This document shows, piece after piece, positions 34,987-43,914 of a stretch of 43,914 nt of DNA. How positions within the stretch are numbered: the stretch's first letter is position 1; every line of letters begins with the position of its first letter. This stretch comes from Candidatus Staskawiczbacteria bacterium (GTDB taxonomy: Bacteria > Patescibacteriota > Minisyncoccia > Minisyncoccales > Staskawiczbacteraceae): assembly GCA_023245195.1 (NCBI GenBank), contig JAHFKU010000003.1:1-43914 (forward strand). Direction: 5' to 3'. Made by a program: the position numbers and the translations under genes. The notes beneath the pieces were generated by a model. The model saw only the letters and a list, made by a program, of their open reading frames with translations. It had not been told where the DNA came from and did not search any database.

Positions 34987-36519
34987 TTATCTTGCATACT
35001 CCACCACCCTGTTTTCTCTGATAACCGTTACCTTAATTTCTCCTGGATATTTTAATTCTTCTTCAATGTTGGCGGCGATTTGGCGGGCCATTTTTGAAAC
35101 GCCCAAATCATCTACTTTGTCAGCTTTCACAAATACTCTAATTTCTCTACCAGCCTGAATAGCATAAGCTTTTTCTACCCCTTCAAATTTATTAGCAATG
35201 CTTTCCAACGCACTTAATCGTTGCAGATAGTTTTCCAAGGTGTCTTTACGGGCTCCCGGGCGCGAAGCCGAAATAGAATCAGCCACAATCACAATAGCGC
35301 CTTCCAGTGAATCCACCGGAAAATCTCCGTGGTGGCTTCTCATGGCATGGATAATTTCTTCTTTTTCACCGAATTTTTCCAAAATCTTAATACCAATATC
35401 AATGTGGCTTCCTTCCATTTGCTGGTCAAGCGCCTTTCCAATATCATGAAATAATCCTGCTCGCTTGGCGACTGGCGCATTAGCTCCTATTTCTTCAGCA
35501 ATCGTTTCGGCAATTAAGGCTACTTCCATGGAATGTTGAAGTACGTTTTGGCCGTAGCTGGTCCGATAGTATAATCTGCCCAAAATCTGCACTAGCTTTT
35601 CGTTAACTCCCAAGATATTCATGTCATACAGCGTTTTTTCTCCGGCGTCTTTGATGACTTTGGAAATTTCTTGCTTGGCTTCTTCTACTTTTTCTTCAAT
35701 TTTGGCAGGCTGGATTCGGCCATCCTGAATTAATTTATCCAAAGCCATTTTGGCAATCTGGCGCCGCACGGGATTAAAGCAGGAAATAACGACTGAATCG
35801 GGCGTATCATCAACAATCAATTCAACGCCCGTGATTTTTTCGAAAGCCTTAATATTACGTCCCTCTTTGCCGATGATTCGGCCCTTAATATCTTCACTGG
35901 CAAGGTGAAGAGTAGTCGTGGAAAGCTCTAGCGTATGATTTACCGCGCATTTTTGGATAGCGAGCGTGACAATTTCACGAGCTTTGGTGGCCAAAGCGTC
36001 CTGCCCGGCCTGTTCTACTTTTCTCATCCTTTCCAAAATGTCTTTTTCGGAGTCTTTTTCTACTAAACTCAATAATTCTTTTTTAGCGTCTTCCCGCGAA
36101 AGATTGGCGACTTTTTCGAGCTTGGTTTCAGCTTCAAGGCGCAATTTGTCTAGATCTTCTTTAACCGTTTTTAGTTTTTCTACGTTTTTGCCTAACTCAT
36201 CTTCTTTTTTCTCAAAAGCGCCGATTTTTTCTTCCAGTAATTTTTCTCGATCTAAAATAAGCTGCTGGGCTTTTAAAAATTCCCTTCTTCGTTCATCAAT
36301 TTCTTTTTGGGATTCGGCCAGAATTTTTGAAGACTGGGTTTTGGCATCTTTGACCAATTTTTCAGTTTCTTCTTTGGTTTCCTGAACCTTTTTTACCAGT
36401 TTTGCTTCCAGTGAGCCGGCCCGCTGCTTGGCCAGTGATTGGCGGGTGTAATAGCCGATAATGCACCCCAGCGCTAATGATATAAATCCAGCGATAGCGA
36501 TAATAATGATTTGATCCAT
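34987..36519 (-). CDS. rny: Ribonuclease Y
   Basis: N-terminal TM and coiled coil, KH (GRIIGKEGRNIKAFEKITGVELIVDDTP), HD domain (HSMEVALIAE...AGLFHDIGKALD). Confidence 0.95.
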   Translation of the reverse strand: MDQIIIIAIAGFISLALGCIIGYYTRQSLAKQRAGSLEAKLVKKVQETKEETEKLVKDAKTQSSKILAESQKEIDERRREFLKAQQLILDREKLLEEKIGAFEKKEDELGKNVEKLKTVKEDLDKLRLEAETKLEKVANLSREDAKKELLSLVEKDSEKDILERMRKVEQAGQDALATKAREIVTLAIQKCAVNHTLELSTTTLHLASEDIKGRIIGKEGRNIKAFEKITGVELIVDDTPDSVVISCFNPVRRQIAKMALDKLIQDGRIQPAKIEEKVEEAKQEISKVIKDAGEKTLYDMNILGVNEKLVQILGRLYYRTSYGQNVLQHSMEVALIAETIAEEIGANAPVAKRAGLFHDIGKALDQQMEGSHIDIGIKILEKFGEKEEIIHAMRSHHGDFPVDSLEGAIVIVADSISASRPGARKDTLENYLQRLSALESIANKFEGVEKAYAIQAGREIRVFVKADKVDDLGVSKMARQIAANIEEELKYPGEIKVTVIRENRVVEYAR

Positions 36520-36526
36520 GTTCGTG

Positions 36527-36652
36527 AATTTCTAATTCTTAATTTCTAATTTCTATTAAATATCTAATCGCTTTAATTTCCAAACACCATGGTTTTAGAA
36601 ATTAGCAGGATTAAAAATTTAATGAAAATTGAAAATTAGAAATTGAAAATTT
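36527..36652. repeat. Intergenic inverted-arm repeat, family B (gene-less copy)
   Basis: Inverted homolog of 15702-15822, including core tttaatttc/gaaattaaagc. Confidence 0.8.
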
Positions 36653-36669
36653 AATAAATTTATTAAGAC

Positions 36670-36712
36670 TTTTTGTTTGCGTACAAATTTCTTTATTCGC
36701 AAACAAAAAAAC
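36670..36712 (-). terminator. Terminator-like inverted repeat downstream of clpP
   Basis: ctttttgtttgcg...cgcaaacaaaaaaa. Confidence 0.6.
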
Positions 36713-36770
36713 TCATCCAACATGGTGAGTTGCTCGCATAAAACATATTTTCTCGGATTTTAGAGAATGG

Positions 36771-37376
36771 TTACTTGGCTCCGGTTATGACTTCATCAAT
36801 TAAGCCGTATTTTTGGGCTTCCAAAGCGGTCATATAAAAATCCCGGTCGGTATCTTTTTCAACCATGCTCATTGACTGGCCGGTGTGGCTAGCCAAAATC
36901 TCGTTGATCTTACCTTTGATTTTTATAATCTGCTTGGCAGTAATTTCAATGTCTGCGGCTTGCCCTTGCATGCCGCCGGCAACTTGGTGGAGCATGATTT
37001 CGGCGTTGGGCAAAGCAAAACGCTTGCCTTTGGTGCCACAAGCCAAAATAACCGCTCCCATCGAAGCTGCCAGGCCGATGCAAATGGTAGAAACCGGGCA
37101 TTTAATAAACTGCATGGTGTCATAGATAGCCAGTCCCGCTGTAACCGAACCTCCAGGGCTGTTAATATAAAGCTTTATGTCTCTTTTTGGGTCTTTTGAG
37201 ACCAAGTACAGCATTTGGGCAATTACCACATTAGCATTCATATCGGTAACCGGCCCAGCCAAAAAGATAATACGCTCTTCTAAAAGCCTAGAAAATATGT
37301 CATATACGCGCTCACCGCGTTGTGATTTTTCGATAATCGTTGGTACGATAGGCACAATTGTTAATTCAAAATGCAA
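36771..37376 (-). CDS. clpP: ATP-dependent Clp protease proteolytic subunit
   Basis: [59 protein letters not shown]. Confidence 0.96.
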   Translation of the reverse strand: MHFELTIVPIVPTIIEKSQRGERVYDIFSRLLEERIIFLAGPVTDMNANVVIAQMLYLVSKDPKRDIKLYINSPGGSVTAGLAIYDTMQFIKCPVSTICIGLAASMGAVILACGTKGKRFALPNAEIMLHQVAGGMQGQAADIEITAKQIIKIKGKINEILASHTGQSMSMVEKDTDRDFYMTALEAQKYGLIDEVITGAK

Positions 37377-37462
37377 ATATCAAACTGCAAAATAACAGTT
37401 TAAAATTTAAAATATCGCGAAGCGATAACAAAATTTTGAATTTTGATCTTTTAATTTTACAT

Positions 37463-38731
37463 TTAACGAGATAAATTTTCTAGAAACTGGAAAATTTTCT
37501 CGTTAAATATCGCTCCTTTACTATACTCCGTTAATTGGTTGATGTCAATTTGTTTTAGTTGGTCCTGGGTGTAATTTTTCATCAATTTTTGTAGATCTTT
37601 TGCTATTTCTTCTGGAGTTACCTCAATGTGTTCTGCTTTCCCGATTTCGCGCAGCACCAAAAAGTTTTTGATCCTTTTTTCAGCCTCCAATTTATAGGTG
37701 TTTTTAATCTCTTCTTCGGTTTTATTGACCGAAGCCAGATATTTTTCAAACGACATGTTGAATTGATTGTTGACTTGCACTTTTAAATCTTCCAGTAATC
37801 GCTCTTTTTCAAATTCCACCATTTTTTCAGGAATATCAAAGGTAATTTGCATGGAAATTTTTTCTAACACCTCACCGCGTGTTCGTTGCTTTTCTGATTC
37901 TTGTTTTTCCAGGGTAATTCCCTCTTTTAAATTTTCTTTCAATGCCACCAAGCTATCAAAAGCACCTAGGCTCTTGGCAAATTCATCGTTAATTTCGGCC
38001 AGTTCCATTTTTTGAACCGAAAGCATTTTTACCTTAAATAAGGCTGGTTTTCCGGCCAAATCTTTGCGCGGCATATTCTCCGGGAACTTGGCCGTAAATT
38101 CTTTTTGGTCGCCGGCTTTCATGCCAATAACATTTTCTTCAAAGTCTTTTAAAAACCCGCCCTGGCCTAAAATAAACCGGTCTTTTACGGTTTTGTTATC
38201 ATTGATTGCTTCGTTGGAATATTCAATTTCTACAAAATCCTTATCTTGCGCTGGCCGATTTTCAGTCGTAAATTTAGCCCGAGATTTTTGCAGATAATCT
38301 ATCGTGTCTTGAATTTCTTTTTCATCCACCGAAATTTCTTTGCCTTTTATATGGCTGGCGATTTCTTTATAATTAGGCAGTTTTATTTCCGGTAACACGG
38401 AAACTGTTACGGTAAATAAAAATTCGTTTCCTTTAGCAATTTTTTTAATTTGGACTTCGGGGTCGCCAATCGGTTCTAATTTTTGTTCTTCCACAAACTT
38501 TGGATAGGTTGCCTTAACTGCCAAGTCACCCGCTTCCATAAGCAATTCTTCAGGTTTTATCTTTTCTTCCACCATTTTTAACGGCACTTGGCCCTTGCGA
38601 AATCCATCTATTTTGACATGTTCCTTCAATGCCAAAAGCGCCTTGTCAAAATATTTGCCAAATTCTTCAGCCGTCAACTCGAATTCTATTTCTATTTGTG
38701 ATTGGGGTAATTTTTTAATTTCGGTTTTCAT
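37463..38731 (-). CDS. tig: Trigger factor
   Basis: FRKGQVPLKMVEEK, PPIase-like KDFVEIEYS...GQGGFLKDFEENVIGMKAGDQKEF. Confidence 0.93.
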   Translation of the reverse strand: MKTEIKKLPQSQIEIEFELTAEEFGKYFDKALLALKEHVKIDGFRKGQVPLKMVEEKIKPEELLMEAGDLAVKATYPKFVEEQKLEPIGDPEVQIKKIAKGNEFLFTVTVSVLPEIKLPNYKEIASHIKGKEISVDEKEIQDTIDYLQKSRAKFTTENRPAQDKDFVEIEYSNEAINDNKTVKDRFILGQGGFLKDFEENVIGMKAGDQKEFTAKFPENMPRKDLAGKPALFKVKMLSVQKMELAEINDEFAKSLGAFDSLVALKENLKEGITLEKQESEKQRTRGEVLEKISMQITFDIPEKMVEFEKERLLEDLKVQVNNQFNMSFEKYLASVNKTEEEIKNTYKLEAEKRIKNFLVLREIGKAEHIEVTPEEIAKDLQKLMKNYTQDQLKQIDINQLTEYSKGAIFNEKIFQFLENLSR

Positions 38732-39150
38732 TTACCTGAAAAATATTTTTGTAGAGCGATAAAACCGTCATTTCCTTTATCAAATTTTTGGAAATTATTT
38801 TGATCTGCCCACTCAAATTTATTATGTTCTTCGCTTAGTTTTAAATCTCCTGAAATATATTTAGTACGAAAAAGTATAATATACACTTTCTTTCCGTACA
38901 AGGGGTGAGTTTTTTTAGAAATTTCAAAAAACCAAACAGCAAAAGGATTTTTAACTTCAATCTCAAAGCCTGTTTCTTCTCTAACCTCCCGTTTTAAAGA
39001 AAGTTCTAGGTCACCAGGTTTTTGAATTTCATCTTCTTGAATTTTTCCACCAGGAAAATCCAATCCAAATATTGGATCAAAAACTATAAGTACCTTTCCG
39101 TCCTTTTCAATTAGTGCTTTTTGTCCGACGTAAAATAGTGCTTCCTCCAT
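38728..39150 (-). CDS. NUDIX hydrolase
   Basis: DFPGGKIQEDE...SLKREVREETGFEI Nudix box. Confidence 0.92.
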   Translation of the reverse strand: MEEALFYVGQKALIEKDGKVLIVFDPIFGLDFPGGKIQEDEIQKPGDLELSLKREVREETGFEIEVKNPFAVWFFEISKKTHPLYGKKVYIILFRTKYISGDLKLSEEHNKFEWADQNNFQKFDKGNDGFIALQKYFSGK

Positions 39151-39153
39151 AAA

Positions 39154-41139
39154 TTACACTAAGAAAGCAACGATCAAGAGAGCCACGATGTTGAGTACCT
39201 TAATCATTGGGTTAATTGCTGGGCCGGCGGTGTCTTTGTATGGGTCTCCAACGGTGTCGCCAGTTACAGCGGCTTGGTGGGCAAATGATCCTTTTCCGCC
39301 GAATGCGCCTCCTTCAATATATTTTTTAGCATTGTCCCAAGCGGCGCCTCCGGTGGTCATGGAAATTCCTACAAAGAGTCCCGTAACCGTGGCTCCAATT
39401 AACAATCCCCCCAGTGCCTCTACTCCCAAAAATACGCCTACCAAAATCGGTGCAGCCACCGGAATTAAGGCCGGGATCATCATTTCTTTAATGGCGGCTT
39501 TGGTTACAATGTCCACGCATTTTCCGTATTCTGGTTTGGCCGTGCCTTCCATTAAACCTTTAATTTCTTTAAATTGTCTTCGAACTTCTTCAACCACTTT
39601 GCCGGCGGTTTTTCCAACCGCGCCCATTAAAAAGCTGGCAAATAAATATGGTAATAGGCCTCCAATCAAAAGACCGGCAATCACTCTTGGATTTGATAAA
39701 TCAAAAATGGCATGAGAGCCTAATCGATTAGTAATTTCTTGGGTGTAGGCAGAAAATAATACTAGGGCCGCCAATCCCGCTGAAGCAATAGCATAACCTT
39801 TGGTAACGGCTTTGGTGGTATTTCCCACGGCGTCTAATTCATCGGTAATTTTTCTAACTTCCGGAGCCATGCCCGACATTTCGGCAATTCCGCCGGCGTT
39901 ATCGGTAATCGGGCCATAGGCATCAACTCCAACCACAATGCCTCCAATAGAAAGCATAGAAACCACCGCTAGCGCTACTCCATAAATTCCGGCCAGCCAA
40001 AAGCTTGCAATAGTACCGGCAGCGATTAACAGTACCGGAAGGGCGGTTGATTGCATGCCAATTCCCAAACCGCGGATAATATTGGTTCCATGACCCGTTT
40101 CAGAAGCCTTAGCAATGGATTTTACGGGGCTCCATTTTTTGTCGGTGTAGTATTCGGTAATAACAAACATTAAAGCGGCAACTGCTAAGCCGATTAGGCA
40201 TGACAAAAAGAGATTATCGGTTGGCACGATTTGCCCAGCCATCATTTTTGAAATGACAAAATAAAAGACAACGGCTGATAAAATAATGGAAGCCGCCACG
40301 CCTTTATACATGGCTCCCATGATTGATTTGTTGGCGCCCAATTTTACAAAAAAGCTCCCAATAATAGAAGTTAGCATAGAAACGCTTCCCAGCATCAGCG
40401 GAAGTAAAACAAACTTGTCTGAATTTGGGTACAAAAGGGCCCCGAGGATCATGGTGGCAACCATGGTGACTGAATAGGTTTCAAAAATATCGGCGGCCAT
40501 GCCAGCGCAGTCTCCCACGTTGTCGCCCACTTGGTCGGCAATCACTCCTGGGTTTCGAGGATCATCTTCAGGAATATTCTTTTCAATTTTTCCGACCATG
40601 TCGGTTCCCACATCAGCAGCTTTGGTGTAAATTCCGCCGCCAACCCTGGCAAAAACCGAAATTAAGCTGGCGCCAAAGCCCAAGCCAATAAGTCCTTCAA
40701 TTCCGGTGGTATAATAATATCCCGATACGGCCAAAAGCCCGAGCGACACCACTAAGAGTCCAGTAACTAATCCGCCTTTAAATGATAAATCTAGGCCTTG
40801 TGCCAAGCCTCGTTTTGAGGCTTCGGCAACTCGGGTATTGGTTTGAGTGGAAACTAACATGCCGATAAATCCTGAAACTCCCGATAATACTGCTCCGATT
40901 AAAAACCCAATCGCAATTTTCCAGCCCAAAAACAGTAGCCCGACAAAGATAATAATTGCAACGATGCTGACAGTTTTATACTGTCTTTTTAAAAAAGACA
41001 TGGCGCCTTCTTTTATGGCTTCAGTGATAGCAATGGCTTTGTCTTTTGCCGCCGGAGCTTTGTTAATTTTTGAAATTAAAAAAAACACAAACGCAACGGT
41101 AAAGAGCGAAACGATGATGGGATAAAAGATGATAGACAT
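39154..41139 (-). CDS. hppA: Membrane-bound proton-pumping pyrophosphatase, K+-independent subtype likely
   Basis: [71 protein letters not shown]. Confidence 0.96.
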   Translation of the reverse strand: MSIIFYPIIVSLFTVAFVFFLISKINKAPAAKDKAIAITEAIKEGAMSFLKRQYKTVSIVAIIIFVGLLFLGWKIAIGFLIGAVLSGVSGFIGMLVSTQTNTRVAEASKRGLAQGLDLSFKGGLVTGLLVVSLGLLAVSGYYYTTGIEGLIGLGFGASLISVFARVGGGIYTKAADVGTDMVGKIEKNIPEDDPRNPGVIADQVGDNVGDCAGMAADIFETYSVTMVATMILGALLYPNSDKFVLLPLMLGSVSMLTSIIGSFFVKLGANKSIMGAMYKGVAASIILSAVVFYFVISKMMAGQIVPTDNLFLSCLIGLAVAALMFVITEYYTDKKWSPVKSIAKASETGHGTNIIRGLGIGMQSTALPVLLIAAGTIASFWLAGIYGVALAVVSMLSIGGIVVGVDAYGPITDNAGGIAEMSGMAPEVRKITDELDAVGNTTKAVTKGYAIASAGLAALVLFSAYTQEITNRLGSHAIFDLSNPRVIAGLLIGGLLPYLFASFLMGAVGKTAGKVVEEVRRQFKEIKGLMEGTAKPEYGKCVDIVTKAAIKEMMIPALIPVAAPILVGVFLGVEALGGLLIGATVTGLFVGISMTTGGAAWDNAKKYIEGGAFGGKGSFAHQAAVTGDTVGDPYKDTAGPAINPMIKVLNIVALLIVAFLV

Positions 41140-41176
41140 GACTAATTTGAAATTTGAAATTTAAAATTTAAAATCA

Positions 41177-41204
41177 ATCCGCGGCACCCGCGGGTGCCGC
41201 GGAT
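41177..41204. repeat. 28-bp GC-rich perfect palindrome ATCCGCGGCACCCGCGGGTGCCGCGGAT in AT-rich intergenic repeat
   Basis: Read directly. Confidence 0.96.
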
Positions 41205-41276
41205 GAATAATTCGAAATGATTAAAAATCTGAAATTGCAAACTCGGCTTTTATTTTATAAATTTAAAACTAAATAT

Positions 41277-42797
41277 CTAATTTTGAATATATCTAATGCT
41301 AGGATAATGATCGGAAAAAAGTGTCTGGTTTTTAATTATTTGACCATTATTTACAATAATTTCATTAATTCTGTTGAGTTGACCTTTAAGACTATTTTCT
41401 ACTATTTTTATTTTTTGATCTTCTGTGGGATTTGAGGATCCATCCATACTGTAATTTGCTGTGGCCACTAAGTTAACTTCATTGGTATTAAAATCATATT
41501 CTGTAATTGATTGTGAGGCAAAGCCCGCATCTCCAAAGGCCCATCTCATATACAATTTATTTAAAACAGGATCATAGCCTACAATAGACGGAGAATCAAT
41601 ATTTTTTGCTAGCATTTTACTTTGTTCGGAGGCCAAGTCGTATTGTTGAAGAGTTAAGTTGCATTTTGCCATATAGTAATTACAATTTTCTCCAAAAAGG
41701 TAGTACAGATTATTTTTGTAAATGAAAAAGTCATTTACTACATTATTTGGTAAGGGGGCTTTTTGGGCAAGTCCAACTTCTGGCAAATTAATGTCCTCAA
41801 TTTGTTTTGACAAAAGATCAATAGAAGAAAGTTGCCCTCTCAAACCCACGAAGTAAATCTTATTTCCCGCAAGCTGCATTTGGGGGGCGGAATTACTGTA
41901 CAAGTCGAGGTAAGCCAAAACTTGTTCATTTCCGTTCCGATCCCTAAAAACTAACACTGTTTTTGTGTTTTCCCACTGAGGATCCATGCCTACGGAATTA
42001 AAACTTACATTTCTTTCAATCGTACCATTTGAACTGGGGCTAATAATATATAAAGAGTCACGCAAACTAATTCCACTAGTTAATAATGTAAGAAAATCGT
42101 TTACGCAATCATTATCAATAGTTGATCCATTTGAATATAGTACTAAACTATTCTGGCTATCTGTTTGAGGGAAATGATTTACATATACGCCGATATATTT
42201 AGTTCCTCCACCATTTTGATTTCTTTGCCAGAAAGAGATTATTTTAAAATGACTGCTCTGTAAATAGATGTCTTTTGTTTCTTTTTCCCAAAAATCTCGA
42301 GTAATTTCATTGAATTGGTAACTATTATATTTACTACTTAATGCTTCAGTGTCTATTTTTCCATAAGAAAGAATACAACCAGAAGAGTGCTTTAACTGCA
42401 AATTTATATTTTTGTCAGTCGTGGCTATAGCAGACCACTTTCCATTATAATTTATTTTAAATCCATACTCGCTATCTGTATAAGTTTCCCGATGAGAAAC
42501 GATTTTGCTAGTCCTATAGTCTTGGTATATAAAAACTCCAACCACTAAAACAGGCAATAAGATGATGGCGAGCGCCAAAATAGGAAAAATTCTTCTTTCA
42601 CTCTCCCGTCGTAATGCGAAAATTGAGAGGACGAAAACACTGACTAGAAGAAGAATAAAAAAAGCAATAAATACCAAGTAAGTAGAACTTTTTACAGGAA
42701 CAGTGGGACTTAGCGGGAAAACAAAAGGGAGAATAAAAAACAAAACGATAGGTAAAAGAGCAATAACCAGTGCTATGATTCCTAATTTATTTTTCAT
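41277..42797 (-). CDS. Hypothetical membrane-anchored protein
   Basis: About three N-terminal TM segments followed by a large ectodomain with SEYGFKINYNGKWSA-like motif. Confidence 0.55.
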   Translation of the reverse strand: MKNKLGIIALVIALLPIVLFFILPFVFPLSPTVPVKSSTYLVFIAFFILLLVSVFVLSIFALRRESERRIFPILALAIILLPVLVVGVFIYQDYRTSKIVSHRETYTDSEYGFKINYNGKWSAIATTDKNINLQLKHSSGCILSYGKIDTEALSSKYNSYQFNEITRDFWEKETKDIYLQSSHFKIISFWQRNQNGGGTKYIGVYVNHFPQTDSQNSLVLYSNGSTIDNDCVNDFLTLLTSGISLRDSLYIISPSSNGTIERNVSFNSVGMDPQWENTKTVLVFRDRNGNEQVLAYLDLYSNSAPQMQLAGNKIYFVGLRGQLSSIDLLSKQIEDINLPEVGLAQKAPLPNNVVNDFFIYKNNLYYLFGENCNYYMAKCNLTLQQYDLASEQSKMLAKNIDSPSIVGYDPVLNKLYMRWAFGDAGFASQSITEYDFNTNEVNLVATANYSMDGSSNPTEDQKIKIVENSLKGQLNRINEIIVNNGQIIKNQTLFSDHYPSIRYIQN

Positions 42798-42814
42798 AAA
42801 TTATAATTTATTCT

Positions 42815-43914
42815 TTATTCTGCCGAATCTTCTTTTTTAACTTTTTTAGTTTTTTTCTTGGGTTTTTCTTCCTTTGCCTCGCCGGAGCTTTCAGCGGCGG
42901 TGGGTTCTGTTTCTTTTATGGCTTCTGCGGGTTTTTTCTCATCTGGCTTGATATCTATTTTCCAGCCCGTTAGTTGAGCTGCCAGTCTTACGTTTCGGCC
43001 GTCTTTGCCAATAGCCAAAGAAAGTTGGTCGGCGCCCACAAAAACTGTAGCCGTATTATTGCCCTCAATTTTTACGCCAGAAATTTTGGCTGGCGACAAG
43101 GCGTTGGGAATATACTTAGCTGGATCTTCATTCCATTCAATCACATCAATTTTTTCTCCGCCTAATTCGTTGATGACTGCCATAATGCGGGTTCCGCGCT
43201 GGCCAACGCAACTGCCAATTGGGTCAATACCCTGTTCGGTTGAAGTTACCGCAATTTTTGTCCGGTAGCCGGGCTCACGGGCGATGGATTTTATTACCAC
43301 CGTGCCCGAAGAAATTTCTGGAACTTCTAGTTCAAAAAGCCGGGATACCAATTTTGGATATGCCCGTGAAAGCAAAACCACCGAGCCCTTCGGCCCGTCT
43401 TCCACCTTTAAAATATACAGTTTTAATCGTTGGGCTTGGCGGTAAAATTCACCGGGAATTTGTTCTTCCCTGTTTAAAATACCCAGAGTCTTTCCAATGT
43501 CAATTAAAATGGTACTGCCTTCTATTCGCTGAACAACTCCAGAAATAATTTCACCTTCTTTGCTTCGGTATTCAGAGGCAATGACATCTTTTTCGGCTTC
43601 CCGTATTTTTTGCAAAATAACTTGTTTGGCGGTTTGGGCGGCAATTCGGCCGTAATCTTGTTTTGAGGTTAAGGGAATTTCTAGTTCTTCGCCCAGCTGG
43701 ATTTTTGGGTTTTTTTGGCGGGCCTCATCAAGCATGACGTGTTTTTCAGGATTGAAAACCACTTTTTTGGGTGCTTCTTCACCCTCTGCGACTCTATCAA
43801 AATCTTCGGCTGGCATGATTTTTTGCTCTTTTAGTGCATCAATTTCTTCTTGGGTGTAGAGCATGGAATCGTCTACCACCAATTTTAATTGCCAAAACTT
43901 AACATCGCCCGAAA
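42815..43914 (-). CDS. nusA: Transcription termination/antitermination protein NusA, 5' end cut by window
   Basis: S1/KH regions: IGSCVGQRGTRIMAVINELGGEKIDVIEW; LSLAIGKDGRNVRLAAQLTGWKIDI; frame stays open to window end (SGDVKFWQLKLVVDDSMLY), so the track's start at 43882 is probably not real. Confidence 0.93.
   Translation of the reverse strand, partial: SGDVKFWQLKLVVDDSMLYTQEEIDALKEQKIMPAEDFDRVAEGEEAPKKVVFNPEKHVMLDEARQKNPKIQLGEELEIPLTSKQDYGRIAAQTAKQVILQKIREAEKDVIASEYRSKEGEIISGVVQRIEGSTILIDIGKTLGILNREEQIPGEFYRQAQRLKLYILKVEDGPKGSVVLLSRAYPKLVSRLFELEVPEISSGTVVIKSIAREPGYRTKIAVTSTEQGIDPIGSCVGQRGTRIMAVINELGGEKIDVIEWNEDPAKYIPNALSPAKISGVKIEGNNTATVFVGADQLSLAIGKDGRNVRLAAQLTGWKIDIKPDEKKPAEAIKETEPTAAESSGEAKEEKPKKKTKKVKKEDSAE

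Noticed and set aside
1-43914. Alternative genetic code (UGA reassigned)
   Set aside because: Conserved genes read through with standard stops at expected lengths; several end in TGA (e.g. the stop at 773-775).
43883-43914. NusA start at 43882 as given by the ORF track
   Set aside because: Frame stays open upstream (SGDVKFWQLKLVVDD...), consistent with a NusA N-terminus continuing out of the window.

Overview
This 43.9 kb window looks like an AT-rich chromosomal segment from a Patescibacteria/CPR (probably Parcubacteria-like) genome. That assignment rests on protein style and gene content only; I ran no database search. Three blocks are visible. (1) 1-9.9 kb: housekeeping and repair genes (holA, mutM, a 5'-3' exonuclease, tsaE, a DHH-like protein, a GspE/PilB ATPase, ruvB, yebC, ruvC). 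(2) 10-17.5 kb: PBP1A, then the replication-origin neighbourhood dnaN-dnaA-rpmH-rnpA-yidC-jag. (3) 17.7-32.5 kb: an accessory block with a T4SS-like cluster (VirB2-like pilin fused to a giant Cys-rich ectodomain, VirB4-like ATPase, TraC-like, PrgI-like and VirB6-like proteins), an SPFH protein, an AbiE-type pair and a MntA-HepT-type pair. It is followed by rsmA, a LysM-M23 peptidase, rny, clpP, tig, NUDIX, a membrane pyrophosphatase and nusA. The most striking feature is a dense system of palindromes and inverted repeats, intergenic and inside genes. Three small genes each sit precisely between matched inverted repeats: a PaaX/Cas2-like protein between two copies of a 36-bp perfect palindrome, a four-helix-bundle (S23-like) protein between 35-nt arms that also form gene-less elements elsewhere, and a truncated GxxExxY protein between perfect 23-bp arms. 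Other highlights are palindromic repeats inserted in frame in tsaE and rsmA, two hairpin elements sharing a core next to start codons, and a strongly structured candidate ncRNA upstream of ruvB.
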